From: Betaproteobacteria bacterium HGW-Betaproteobacteria-11
GTDB lineage: Bacteria; Pseudomonadota; Gammaproteobacteria; Burkholderiales; Rhodocyclaceae
DNA: 64,000 nt
NCBI GenBank assembly: GCA_002842395.1
Contig: PHCV01000013.1
Coordinates: 1 to 64,000, forward strand
Direction of reading: 5' to 3'
Shown in pieces: positions 10,415 through 19,145 of the stretch. Numbering within the stretch: the stretch's first letter is position 1; each line of letters starts with the position of its first letter. The notes beneath the pieces were generated by a model that saw only the letters and a list, made by a program, of their open reading frames with translations, did no database searches and had not been told where the DNA came from. The position numbers and the translations under genes were made by a program.

Positions 10415-11163
10415 AGGGTCTGGCCGGGGTATTCAACTTGGCATTGTTCAAGCGGATCGTTGCTGCTGCTGCGTTTTCCGGTGCATTGAGCGGATTGCTG
10501 CTGACGCTGGTTCAGCAAGTGCAGGTGATTCCACTCATTCACCAGGCAGAGGTTTATGAGGATGCCGCCAACGAAGCAGCGGAGTCAGTTGAGCATGCGC
10601 ACTTGCATGCCTTGGCAACGCAAGACGCTGAGCATGAGCGCGAACATCATTACGATGCCGACGCATGGCAACCCGCCAATGGTATTGAGCGCACCTTGTT
10701 TACCACTGGTGCGAACATCGTCATCGGCCTAGGTTTTGCGCTGCTGCTGAGTGCTGTTTTCGCCATCACTGGCGTAAAAGTGGATGGGCGTATTGGCTTG
10801 TTGTGGGGCTTGGCGGGTTACGTCATTTTCTTTGTTGCACCATCGTTAAGTTTGCCGCCGGAAGTCCCTGGTACTGAATCCGCGCGATTGGTCGATCGAC
10901 AGGTATGGTGGCTGATAACCGCGTTATGTACAACGATCGGCTTGTCTCTGCTGGTATTTGCCAAGCCTTGGTGGTTCAAGTTGCCGGGCGCGCTGTTGCT
11001 GAGCGTGCCTCATTTCATCGGTGCGCCGCAACCGGAAGTCTATGGTTCCGCTGCACCTGCCGAATTGGTGCATGCCTTCATCTATGCCGGTTTTCTCGCC
11101 AATGCCGTTTTCTGGCTATCCCTTGGCGCGCTGCTGGGATTTTTTTACAAAAAGCTGGCCTAG
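10405..11163 (+). CDS. cbtA: CbtA-type cobalt transporter subunit
   Basis: A 252-residue inner-membrane protein with about five to six hydrophobic segments. Between the first and second lies a His/Glu-rich loop (EHAHLHALATQDAEHEREHHYD), consistent with metal capture. The signatures PLIHQAEVYEDAA and the conserved LPPEVPGTESARLVDRQVWW region fit CbtA. Translation probably starts at GTG 10405, inside the end of cbtB. Together with CbtB it should import Co2+ for the downstream cobaltochelatases. Confidence 0.9.
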   Translation: MPLKGLAGVFNLALFKRIVAAAAFSGALSGLLLTLVQQVQVIPLIHQAEVYEDAANEAAESVEHAHLHALATQDAEHEREHHYDADAWQPANGIERTLFTTGANIVIGLGFALLLSAVFAITGVKVDGRIGLLWGLAGYVIFFVAPSLSLPPEVPGTESARLVDRQVWWLITALCTTIGLSLLVFAKPWWFKLPGALLLSVPHFIGAPQPEVYGSAAPAELVHAFIYAGFLANAVFWLSLGALLGFFYKKLA

Positions 11164-11173
11164 TTATTTTGCC

Positions 11174-11197
11174 TGCGCACCCCAACTGGGGTGCGCA
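11174..11197. repeat. Perfect intergenic hairpin between cbtA and the 2Fe-2S gene
   Basis: TGCGCACCCC and GGGGTGCGCA form an exact 10-bp stem around an AACT loop. Neither side has a T-tract, so it is not a standard Rho-independent terminator. An mRNA processing or stabilising hairpin between the transporter and biosynthesis parts of the operon is possible. Confidence 0.7.
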
Positions 11198-11215
11198 AAG
11201 AATGCGGTAACGCTC

Positions 11216-11578
11216 ATGAGAACCCATACCCGACATGTGTTGATGTGCACAGGCCCGCGTTGCACGGAAGACGGTGTGGTGGCCCAGGCCATGTTCGAGC
11301 TGATGGGCGGCAAGATCGATGCTCGTCCGCACCTGCGTATCAAGCGTACCAGAACTCACTGCATGGTCGCTTGCCAGTTCAAAGGCCCGATCCTGCTCGT
11401 CTACCCCGAGGGGGTCTGGTATCGCTGTATCAATGAGACGACGCTTGACCGGATCGTGACCGAACACCTTGAAGGCGGGCGCGAAGTGACCGAACACATT
11501 ATTCATAGGCTCGGTACCGGGGATATTGAAGGTGCTTGCCCCCTAGGTGAAGCAGGTTGTGATAACGAAGATGACTGA
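11216..11578 (+). CDS. (2Fe-2S) thioredoxin-like ferredoxin of the cobalamin cluster
   Basis: A 120-residue protein. Cysteines near residues 11 and 16 (MCTGPRCTEDG) and 49 and 53 (HCMVACQFKGP), with the following LLVYPEGVWY, match thioredoxin-like [2Fe-2S] ferredoxins often found next to cobN. The C-terminal CPLGEAGCDNEDD adds two more cysteines. The role is unproven; electron supply to a corrin step or metal handling are options. The ATG is at 11216, 50 nt after cbtA and just after the hairpin. The end overlaps the cobN start by 8 nt, which suggests translational coupling. Confidence 0.8.
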   Translation: MRTHTRHVLMCTGPRCTEDGVVAQAMFELMGGKIDARPHLRIKRTRTHCMVACQFKGPILLVYPEGVWYRCINETTLDRIVTEHLEGGREVTEHIIHRLGTGDIEGACPLGEAGCDNEDD

Positions 11579-14500
11579 TACAAGGATACCTGCCCGCATC
11601 GCGCTGCTGACGCACTCGCCGAACGATCTGGTGGTGTTGCATCGCGCCCTGATGCAAATGCCGCAGGATTTTCCGGCGGTCGTTGGTATTGATTTGCAAA
11701 CTCTGGAAGGAGAGGCGCAAATGGCGACGCTACTGACGCAGCAGCTCGCCGCCGCGGAAATCATCGTGTTGCGTATACTTGGGTGCCTGGGCAGCGTGCC
11801 CGGCGTTGCCGATCTGGTGCGTCACGCCCGCAACAGCAGCCTGCATCTGATCGTGGTCAACGGCATCGGCGAACCCGATCCTGAACTGGCAGCGGCTTCC
11901 ACGTTGCCGCCGGACATATTGCACGAAGCACAGGTCTATTTTCAGGCCGGCGGTAATGCCAACGTTGCTCAACTGCTGCGCTATTTGTCCGATCATTTAT
12001 TGCTGACTGGCTTCGGTTACGAGCCCGCCGTGGCGCTGCCCGAACACGGGATTTATCACCCCGACCTGGCGGAGGATGCCGAAATCGACGACTGGCGCGC
12101 ATTGCGTAAGCCGGAGCAGCCCAGCGTCGGCATCGTTTTTTATCGCGCGCACTGGATGAGCGGAAACACGCGTTTCGTCGATGCGCTGGTACAGGCGCTG
12201 GAAAAACGCGGCATGAATGTGCTCCCGGTGTTCACCGCATCGTTGCGGGTAGGGGGAACCAGCGGCGATGACGGCACGCAGTTGCCCACCGCACTGCGTT
12301 ATTTCCGCAACGATCAAGGGTCGCTGGTCGACGTGCTGATCAACACTACCTCGTTCGCGATGGGCGAGATTACGCCGGGCGGCGCGACCCCCGCAGGCTG
12401 GTCGGTATCGGTGCTCGAACAGCTCGATCTGCCCGTGCTCCAGGCCATCACCAGCGGCATGATGTATGGCTCGTGGGAACAATCCGCGCGCGGCCTCAAC
12501 CCGCTCGATGCGGCAATGAACGTAGTGCTGCCCGAGTTCGATGGCCGCATCGTTACCGTACCGCTGTCGTTCAAGGCGCGTGCCGCCGGCCTTCCCGATG
12601 AGCTGGTCGAATATCAACCGCTGCCGGATCGCGCCGAGCGCATTGCCGGTTTGGCACAACGTTTTGCGCATCTCAAGCGCCTGCCCAATACGCAAAAGCG
12701 TATCGCCTTCGTGTTTACCAACTCCAACAGCAAGGCATCGCAAATCGGCAATGCGGTCGGGCTGGATGCACCGGCATCGCTGATGAATATTCTGAGTGCG
12801 ATGCAAGGCGCGGGTTATCACGTCGGTGAATTGCCCGCGAGCGGTACCGCGCTGATCCACGACCTGATCGACCGCTGCAGCTACGATAACACCTATCTCA
12901 GCACCGAACAGTTGAAGCACGCCGTTGGCCGCGTGCCAGCGGCGAAATATGAAAAATGGTTTTCAGACCTGTCGCCGACGTTGCAGCAAAAGATGGCAGC
13001 GCAATGGGGGCCGGCACCGGGTGAAGCCTATGTCCATGACAAACATCTGGTGCTCGCCGGCATCGAACTGGGCAATACCTTCGTCGCGCTGCAACCGCCG
13101 CGCGGCTATAGCATGGACCCGGATGCGATCTATCACCAGCCCGATCTGCCACCGACGCATCACTACTACGCGCTGTATCGCTGGCTGCGCGACGAGTGGC
13201 GCGCCGACGCCATCGTCCACGTCGGCAAACACGGCACGCTCGAATGGCTGCCGGGCAAGGGCGTCGGCCTGTCGGAGAGCTGCTTCCCCGATGCGCTACT
13301 CGCCGACATGCCGTTGTTTTATCCTTTCATCATCAACGATCCGGGTGAAGGGTCGCAGGCGAAACGGCGTGCGCATGCGGTGGTGGTCGATCACCTGACG
13401 CCGCCGATGACAACCGCCGACACCTATGGCGCGCTGGCGCAATTAACGCAACTGGTCGATGAGTACTACCAGGTCGAAGTGCTCGACCCGGCCAAGCTAC
13501 CATTGTTACAGCAGCAGATTTGGGAACTGGTGAAACAAACCAACCTGGATGCCGATCTGCAAGCCAGACTGCTGCACCATGACCATGACCACGGGCATGA
13601 GCATGGACACGATCATCACGGGCACCATGGTCATTCGCATCACGAAGAACACGCGCATCATCACGACCACGAACATGATCATCACGATCATGGCCACGAT
13701 CACCATCATCACGATGACGAGCTTCCCGAAGCGCTTACTGCCATGGGAGGTTCCGACGTTGCGCATCTGATCGAGGATCTCGACGGTTATTTGTGCGAAC
13801 TGGGTTCGGCGCAGATTCGCGACGGCCTGCATATCCTGGGTCAGGCGCCGCAGGACGAGGCGCTGGTGGACATGCTGGTGTCGCTCACCCGTTTGCCGAA
13901 TCAGGATGTTCCCGGTCTGCAGGAAGAAATGGCCCGCCTGTTTGGCCTCAAGCTCGACATGCTGCTGGAAGACAAGGGACATCGAGTCAATGCCGGCCCG
14001 TCGCTGGCGCGTCTTGCCGGGCGCGCCATCGTTACGCGTGCCGATGCACTGGAAGCGATAGAAGCGCTCAGTCGCAAAATGTTTGCCGAGCTGCAGTTGC
14101 AGCGCTACGCGACGGAAAGCATAGATGCGGTACTGGGTTCGGTATTCAATGGGCTTGATGCCGCCGCAGCAGCGAAGCCACTAATGCAACCCGCTGCTCG
14201 TTCGCGCAGCATGTCGTTTGCTTCGTCGATAAAGGTTGCGCCGAAAGCGATCACGGAAAAAGCCAGGCCCGTGCTGCAATCGACAAGTTTGTCACCGACC
14301 GATCGCCTGGAAGCGCTGCGACGCGTACTCGACTTCGCCTGCCGAGAGCTGGCGCCGAACCTCGTTCGCACCACGGACGAGATCGATAACCTGCTGCATG
14401 GCTTGCAAGGTGGCTATGTGCCCGCTGGCCCGAGCGGTTCGCCGACTCGCGGCATGGGGCACATTTTGCCGACGGGACGCAATTTCTATTCGATCGATCC

Positions 14501-15713
14501 GCGCAGCGTGCCGTCGCAATCGGCCTGGCGTATCGGCCGGCAACTGGCGCATGAGGTGCTGATGCGCCATCGGCGCGAAAGCGGCGATTATCCGGAAAGT
14601 GTTGCTATCAGCATCTGGGGCACCAGTGCGATGCGCACCCACGGCGACGATGTGGCGCAGATACTCGCGCTGCTTGGCGTGCGCCCGGTGTGGCGCGCGG
14701 AGAACCGGCAATTGACTGGCGTCGAAGTGATTCCGATCGACGAGTTGAAGCGTCCGCGCATCGACGTTACTACCCGCATCAGCGGTTTCTTCCGCGATGC
14801 TTTTCCGCAACTGATCGATTTGATCGATGACGCCGTCAACGCCGTGATCGCACTGGACGAACCGTTGACGCAGAACTTCGTGCGCAAGCACTATCTCGCC
14901 GAGTTGGGCGAATGGATCGGCAAAGGGCTGTCGCAAGCCGAAGCCGCGCGCCGCGCCGGTTATCGCGTGTTCGGCGCCAAGCCCGGCAGTTATGGCGCTG
15001 GCATTCTGCCCTTGATCCAGCAAAAAAACTGGGAGAACGATGCCGACTTCGCCGAGGCCTATGTCAATTGGGGCGGCTACGCCTACACACGCGGCGAACA
15101 AGGCAGGGCTGGCAAGGACGAGCGCGATGCGTTTCGTGTGCGATTGTCCGGCGTGCAGGTCGCGCTGCACAACCAGGACAATCGCGAACACGACATTTTC
15201 GACAGCGACGACTACCTGCAATTCCACGGCGGCATGATCGCCACCATCCGCGCCTTGAGCGGCCAGCAGCCGCGCCATTATTTCGGCGACAGCCACGACC
15301 CGGCGCGCGCCCAGGTGCGCGATCTGAAGGAAGAAACGCTGCGTGTGTTCCGCTCGCGCGTGGTGAACCCCAAGTGGCTGGCAAGCATCCAGCGCCATGG
15401 CTACAAGGGCGGACTGGAACTTACGGCGACGGTGGATTACCTATTCGGCTACGATGCCACTGCGCAAGTGATGGATGACTGGATGTACGAGCAAGTCGCC
15501 GAGACCTATGCTTTCGACCCGGAGATGCAGCGCTTCCTGCAGGAAGCCAATCCCTGGGCACAAAATGCCATTGCCGAACGCTTGCTTGAAGCTGCGACAC
15601 GCGGCATGTGGACCGAACCGAAACAACAGACACTGGAGTCGTTGCGCGAACTCTATTTGCACAGCGAGACCTTGCTCGAAGCGCGTGGCGAAACGGCGCG
15701 GAGCCGAGGATGA
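11571..15713 (+). CDS. cobN: Cobaltochelatase CobN-type subunit with a large His-rich insert
   Basis: A 1380-residue homologue of CobN/BchH, the large subunit that binds the tetrapyrrole during ATP-dependent metal insertion. Family landmarks include DAIVHVGKHGTLEWLPGKG, the segment DPGEGSQAKRRAHAVVVDHLTPP and, near the C-terminus, GGYAYTRGEQG. Residues 669-717 (13575-13721) form an in-frame insert with 28 His among 49 residues, mixed with Asp, Glu and Gly. It lies between two conserved blocks and looks like a cobalt-storage or cobalt-loading loop. The ATG at 11571 was chosen over GTG 11547 because it gives the usual short overlap with the upstream gene. The stop overlaps the next start (ATGA). 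The partner subunits here are of the ChlI/ChlD type, not CobS/CobT. Confidence 0.93.
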   Translation: MTDTRIPARIALLTHSPNDLVVLHRALMQMPQDFPAVVGIDLQTLEGEAQMATLLTQQLAAAEIIVLRILGCLGSVPGVADLVRHARNSSLHLIVVNGIGEPDPELAAASTLPPDILHEAQVYFQAGGNANVAQLLRYLSDHLLLTGFGYEPAVALPEHGIYHPDLAEDAEIDDWRALRKPEQPSVGIVFYRAHWMSGNTRFVDALVQALEKRGMNVLPVFTASLRVGGTSGDDGTQLPTALRYFRNDQGSLVDVLINTTSFAMGEITPGGATPAGWSVSVLEQLDLPVLQAITSGMMYGSWEQSARGLNPLDAAMNVVLPEFDGRIVTVPLSFKARAAGLPDELVEYQPLPDRAERIAGLAQRFAHLKRLPNTQKRIAFVFTNSNSKASQIGNAVGLDAPASLMNILSAMQGAGYHVGELPASGTALIHDLIDRCSYDNTYLSTEQLKHAVGRVPAAKYEKWFSDLSPTLQQKMAAQWGPAPGEAYVHDKHLVLAGIELGNTFVALQPPRGYSMDPDAIYHQPDLPPTHHYYALYRWLRDEWRADAIVHVGKHGTLEWLPGKGVGLSESCFPDALLADMPLFYPFIINDPGEGSQAKRRAHAVVVDHLTPPMTTADTYGALAQLTQLVDEYYQVEVLDPAKLPLLQQQIWELVKQTNLDADLQARLLHHDHDHGHEHGHDHHGHHGHSHHEEHAHHHDHEHDHHDHGHDHHHHDDELPEALTAMGGSDVAHLIEDLDGYLCELGSAQIRDGLHILGQAPQDEALVDMLVSLTRLPNQDVPGLQEEMARLFGLKLDMLLEDKGHRVNAGPSLARLAGRAIVTRADALEAIEALSRKMFAELQLQRYATESIDAVLGSVFNGLDAAAAAKPLMQPAARSRSMSFASSIKVAPKAITEKARPVLQSTSLSPTDRLEALRRVLDFACRELAPNLVRTTDEIDNLLHGLQGGYVPAGPSGSPTRGMGHILPTGRNFYSIDPRSVPSQSAWRIGRQLAHEVLMRHRRESGDYPESVAISIWGTSAMRTHGDDVAQILALLGVRPVWRAENRQLTGVEVIPIDELKRPRIDVTTRISGFFRDAFPQLIDLIDDAVNAVIALDEPLTQNFVRKHYLAELGEWIGKGLSQAEAARRAGYRVFGAKPGSYGAGILPLIQQKNWENDADFAEAYVNWGGYAYTRGEQGRAGKDERDAFRVRLSGVQVALHNQDNREHDIFDSDDYLQFHGGMIATIRALSGQQPRHYFGDSHDPARAQVRDLKEETLRVFRSRVVNPKWLASIQRHGYKGGLELTATVDYLFGYDATAQVMDDWMYEQVAETYAFDPEMQRFLQEANPWAQNAIAERLLEAATRGMWTEPKQQTLESLRELYLHSETLLEARGETARSRG

Positions 15714-17650
15714 GTGCGCATAACTTCCCCTTCTCGGCCATCGTCGACCAGCCGCAATTGAAGATGGCGCTGTTGCTGTGCGCAGTCGATCCCACGCTGG
15801 GCGGCGTATTGATTCGCGGCGACAAGGGCACCGCCAAAAGCACGGCGGCGCGAGCATTGACCGACATCCTGCCGCCGATTGAACGCGTCACGGGTTGTGC
15901 CTTTAACTGCTTGCCCGAAGTGGTTTGTGAGCACTGTGAAGTTTGCAATGGCGCTGACGCTGTTGCTCCCTCGACGGTCGATCTCTCCAGCGTACCTTTC
16001 ATTACGCTGCCGCTCGGCGCGAGCGAAGATCGCGTTATCGGCACGCTGGATCTCGAGCGCGCATTGAAAAGCGCCAAACGCGCCTTCCAGCCCGGCCTGC
16101 TGGCGGCGGCACACCGCGGCATTCTCTACATCGACGAAGTCAATCTGTTGCCTGATCATCTGGTCGATGTCTTACTCGATGCCGCGGCAATGGGCGTCAA
16201 TTCGGTACAGCGCGAAGGCTTGTCGATTGTGCACCCGGCGCGCTTCACCCTGATTGGGACGATGAATCTGGAAGAAGGCGATCTGCGTCCGCAACTGCTC
16301 GATCGTTTCGGTTTGATGGTCGAAGTTACCGCTCCGCGCGAGCAAGCCATGCGTTCCGAGGTAGTGCGGCGACGTATCGCCTTCGAGGCTGACCCGGAGA
16401 GCTACGTAACACAGTGGGCCGAGCAGCAGGAGGCCTTGCGCCAGCAGCTTGCCACTGCGCAGTGCTTGCGTTCCGATGTGGTTCTGGATGACGATCTGCT
16501 CGACTTGATCAGTTGCCTGTGTTGCGAATTTGACGTGGCCAGCCTGCGCGCGGACATTGTGATGCACAAAGCGGCACGAGCGCTTGCGGCCCTTGCCGGG
16601 CGTGCGCGGGTAACGGCTGATGATGTACGTGCCGCTGCCGGGCTGGTGCTGCCACATCGGCGCCGGCGCAAGCCGTTCGAGCAGCCGGGGCTGGATCAAG
16701 AGCGCCTTGATGACCTGATGCGGCAAGCCTGTCAGCAGCCACAACAAAATGATGAATCCGCAGCAGGCAATTCCGAAGGTAGTACCCCGCAGAGCAGTGA
16801 ACAGCGAGGCCGGCAGGAGCAGCAGGAAAAACAGCAGCAACAGGTATTCGCCGCCGCCCCGAGTACAACCATGCGCCGCATCGCCGTCGATAACATCGCT
16901 ACGCCTACTGCTCGCATGGCAGCGGGCCGTCGCAGTGAAGTGGCGGACGCGCCGCGCGGTCGCGTGGTACGTACCGTCCTGGATGAAGCCCCGACCAGCC
17001 TTGCCGTCGGCGCGACACTGCGCAGCGCAGCGCTACGCAATGCCTCAAAATTCAGCGTCAACAAAAGTGATCTGCATCAACAGGTGCGTAGCGGGAAAGG
17101 TGCCAATCTGATTTTGTTCGTGGTTGATGCTTCCGGCTCAATGGCAGCGCAACAGCGTATGGAAGCGGTCAAGGGCGCGGTGCTGGCATTACTGACCGAC
17201 GCCTATCAGCGTCGCGACGAAGTGGCGGTGATTGCCTTTCGCGGCGATTCGGCACAACTGCTGCTCGCTCCCACGCGCAGCGTCGAACGCGCCGAGCAGG
17301 GCCTGCGCGAACTGCCCACCGGTGGGCGCACACCCTTGCCGCAGGCATTACAACTGACGCTGGAGACATTGCAACAAGCCAGTAGTAGTACGCCACCTTT
17401 GCTGGTGCTGCTCAGCGACGGCAAAGCCAATGTGGCATTGAATTCAGATGGGGACCCTTGGCGCGAGACCCTGACGCTGGCAGCTTTGCTGGCAGAACGG
17501 AGCATACCCGCCTTGGTGCTCGATACCGAAACCGGTTATCTCCGTCTCGGCCGTGCCGGCCAACTGGCGCAAGCGCTGGGCGCGGAATGTTTAACGCTGG
17601 AAGAGTTGTCAGCCGACAGTTTGGTATTGACTATCCGCGGCTGCATATAA
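15710..17650 (+). CDS. ChlI/ChlD-like AAA+ and VWA fusion subunit of the cobaltochelatase
   Basis: A 646-residue protein that carries both motor and integrin-like parts. Residues about 1-340 are a BchI-type AAA+ ATPase (Walker A GDKGTAKST, a Cys-rich loop CLPEVVCEHCEVC, Walker B GILYIDEVNLLPD, and LEEGDLRPQLLDRFG). An acidic/Gln-rich linker (about 345-415) leads to a VWA domain with the MIDAS site VVDASGSMAAQQRM and TPLPQAL, ending in CLTLEELSADSLV. In magnesium chelatase these are separate I and D subunits; fused forms accompany CobN in many bacteria and are thought to replace CobS/CobT. It overlaps cobN by 4 nt. The target is inferred to be cobalt from the neighbourhood; magnesium chelatase activity is unlikely because no bacteriochlorophyll genes are present. 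Confidence 0.88.
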   Translation: MSAHNFPFSAIVDQPQLKMALLLCAVDPTLGGVLIRGDKGTAKSTAARALTDILPPIERVTGCAFNCLPEVVCEHCEVCNGADAVAPSTVDLSSVPFITLPLGASEDRVIGTLDLERALKSAKRAFQPGLLAAAHRGILYIDEVNLLPDHLVDVLLDAAAMGVNSVQREGLSIVHPARFTLIGTMNLEEGDLRPQLLDRFGLMVEVTAPREQAMRSEVVRRRIAFEADPESYVTQWAEQQEALRQQLATAQCLRSDVVLDDDLLDLISCLCCEFDVASLRADIVMHKAARALAALAGRARVTADDVRAAAGLVLPHRRRRKPFEQPGLDQERLDDLMRQACQQPQQNDESAAGNSEGSTPQSSEQRGRQEQQEKQQQQVFAAAPSTTMRRIAVDNIATPTARMAAGRRSEVADAPRGRVVRTVLDEAPTSLAVGATLRSAALRNASKFSVNKSDLHQQVRSGKGANLILFVVDASGSMAAQQRMEAVKGAVLALLTDAYQRRDEVAVIAFRGDSAQLLLAPTRSVERAEQGLRELPTGGRTPLPQALQLTLETLQQASSSTPPLLVLLSDGKANVALNSDGDPWRETLTLAALLAERSIPALVLDTETGYLRLGRAGQLAQALGAECLTLEELSADSLVLTIRGCI

Positions 17651-17655
17651 AAGAC

Positions 17656-18444
17656 ATGAATGAAATTCAACAAGGCAAGGTGTATTTGATCGGTGCCGGT
17701 TCCGGCGACGTCGAGTTGATGACGCTCAGGGCCGTGCGTCTGCTTGGCGAAGCCGATGTGGTGCTGCTTGACGATCTGGTCAATCGTGAGGTGCTGCGTT
17801 TTGTACGTGCCAAGGCCGAGGTGATTGAAGTCGGCAAGCGCGGCGGCTGCAAATCGACGCCGCAATTGTCGATACACGAACAAATGCTGGTGCACGCTCG
17901 GGTGGGCAAAATCGTGGCGCGACTGAAAGGCGGCGACCCTTTCGTCTTCGGTTGCGGCGGCGAAGAAATGCGGTGCCTGCTGGCGGCCGGTGTCCCGGTC
18001 GAAGTCGTCAGCGGCGTCACTGCCGGTGTCGCCGTTCCGGCAGCGCTGGGGATTCCGGTCACGCATCGCGACTATGCCCGCAGCGTGACCTTTGTTACCG
18101 GCCACACCTGCAACGAGCGCCCCGTCGACTGGTACGGACTTGCCGCGGCGGGCGGTACGCTGGTGATTTACATGGGCATCACCCATCTCTCGCAAATCAT
18201 TGCCGAGCTGCTGACCGCGGGCTTGTCGCCGACGCTGCCTGCCGCTGCCATCCAGCATGGCACCTTGCCGCGGCAGCGTAGCGCGTTCGCCACGCTGGCG
18301 ACATTACCTTTGGCGGTGCGGAACGAGGCGATCGGCAGTCCATCAATTGTGATTGTCGGCGAGGTCGTGGGACTCGCGTCGGATTTGCTTCCGGACACAG
18401 TCAACACAAAAGGTAAGCCGGAAATGCTTGAGGAGCAGTCATGA
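17656..18444 (+). CDS. cobA: Uroporphyrinogen-III C-methyltransferase (SUMT)
   Basis: A 262-residue SAM-dependent methyltransferase that makes precorrin-2 from uroporphyrinogen III by methylating C2 and C7. Visible signatures: [18 protein letters not shown] at the start, [26 protein letters not shown] (canonical [13 protein letters not shown]), [23 protein letters not shown] and [11 protein letters not shown]. Length is typical of stand-alone SUMT. It starts 5 nt after the chelatase gene and overlaps cbiE by 4 nt. Confidence 0.93.
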   Translation: MNEIQQGKVYLIGAGSGDVELMTLRAVRLLGEADVVLLDDLVNREVLRFVRAKAEVIEVGKRGGCKSTPQLSIHEQMLVHARVGKIVARLKGGDPFVFGCGGEEMRCLLAAGVPVEVVSGVTAGVAVPAALGIPVTHRDYARSVTFVTGHTCNERPVDWYGLAAAGGTLVIYMGITHLSQIIAELLTAGLSPTLPAAAIQHGTLPRQRSAFATLATLPLAVRNEAIGSPSIVIVGEVVGLASDLLPDTVNTKGKPEMLEEQS

Positions 18445-19145
18445 TTATTTGTATCGGTGCCGGGCCTGGCGATGTTGGCTACCTCACCCAACGCGGGGTG
18501 GATCTGATTCGCAATGCCGACGTGGTGGCCGGGTTTGAAGCGGTGCTCAATGTGGTGCGCAGCGTGGTTCCGGCTACGGCAGAAGTGGTGACCATGGGCT
18601 ATCGCGACCAGATCGAAAAGCTGGAGCAAGTAGCGGCCGCGCATCATGCGGGCAAGCGCTGCGTGGTGGTGTTCATGGGCGATATCCACTTCAGCGGTTT
18701 TCAGTATCTGGAGCGCGTCGAACGTGCCTGCGGCCATCCAGTCGAGACGCTTCCCGGCATTTCATCAGCGCAAATTCTCGCTTCACGCGCCAAAGTGTGC
18801 TTTGACGAAACTAGTTTCATTACCTTCCATCGCCGTGGCGATCTCACCCCTTTCAAGCGCCATCTGGTGCACGTACTCAATGACGGCCGTAATGCGATCG
18901 TGATTCCCTGCCCTTGGGATGCAGCGCGTTCCTTCATGCCGCCGCACATCGCCACTTATCTTCTGGAAAACGGCATACCGCCCGAGCACCCGACCGAGGT
19001 ATGGGAAAACCTGACCCGCAACGAAGCCGAGTGGCATGGCACGTTGGCCGAATGTGCGCACAAGGAGTTTTCCGACATGAGCATCATGCTGATTCGCACG
19101 CTGAGGCCGATGTCGAGCCAAATCGAGCCGGCGGAGGCGAAGTGA
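18441..19145 (+). CDS. cbiE: Cobalt-precorrin-7 (C5)-methyltransferase CbiE
   Basis: A 234-residue member of the SAM-dependent tetrapyrrole methylase family. It begins [19 protein letters not shown], has the GDIHFSGF region in place of the usual GDP-x-F-Y-G, and [15 protein letters not shown] as in CbiE/CobL N-terminal domains. CbiE methylates C5. The partner CbiT (C15 methylation and decarboxylation) is neither fused to it nor visible elsewhere in the cluster. Start and stop overlap the neighbours by 4 nt. Assignment to CbiE rather than another methylase of the family rests on LPGISSAQ and the order of genes. Confidence 0.82.
   Translation: MIICIGAGPGDVGYLTQRGVDLIRNADVVAGFEAVLNVVRSVVPATAEVVTMGYRDQIEKLEQVAAAHHAGKRCVVVFMGDIHFSGFQYLERVERACGHPVETLPGISSAQILASRAKVCFDETSFITFHRRGDLTPFKRHLVHVLNDGRNAIVIPCPWDAARSFMPPHIATYLLENGIPPEHPTEVWENLTRNEAEWHGTLAECAHKEFSDMSIMLIRTLRPMSSQIEPAEAK

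Noticed and set aside
14292-15398. 368-codon minus-strand frame inside cobN
   Set aside because: Antisense to conserved CobN sequence and without family features.
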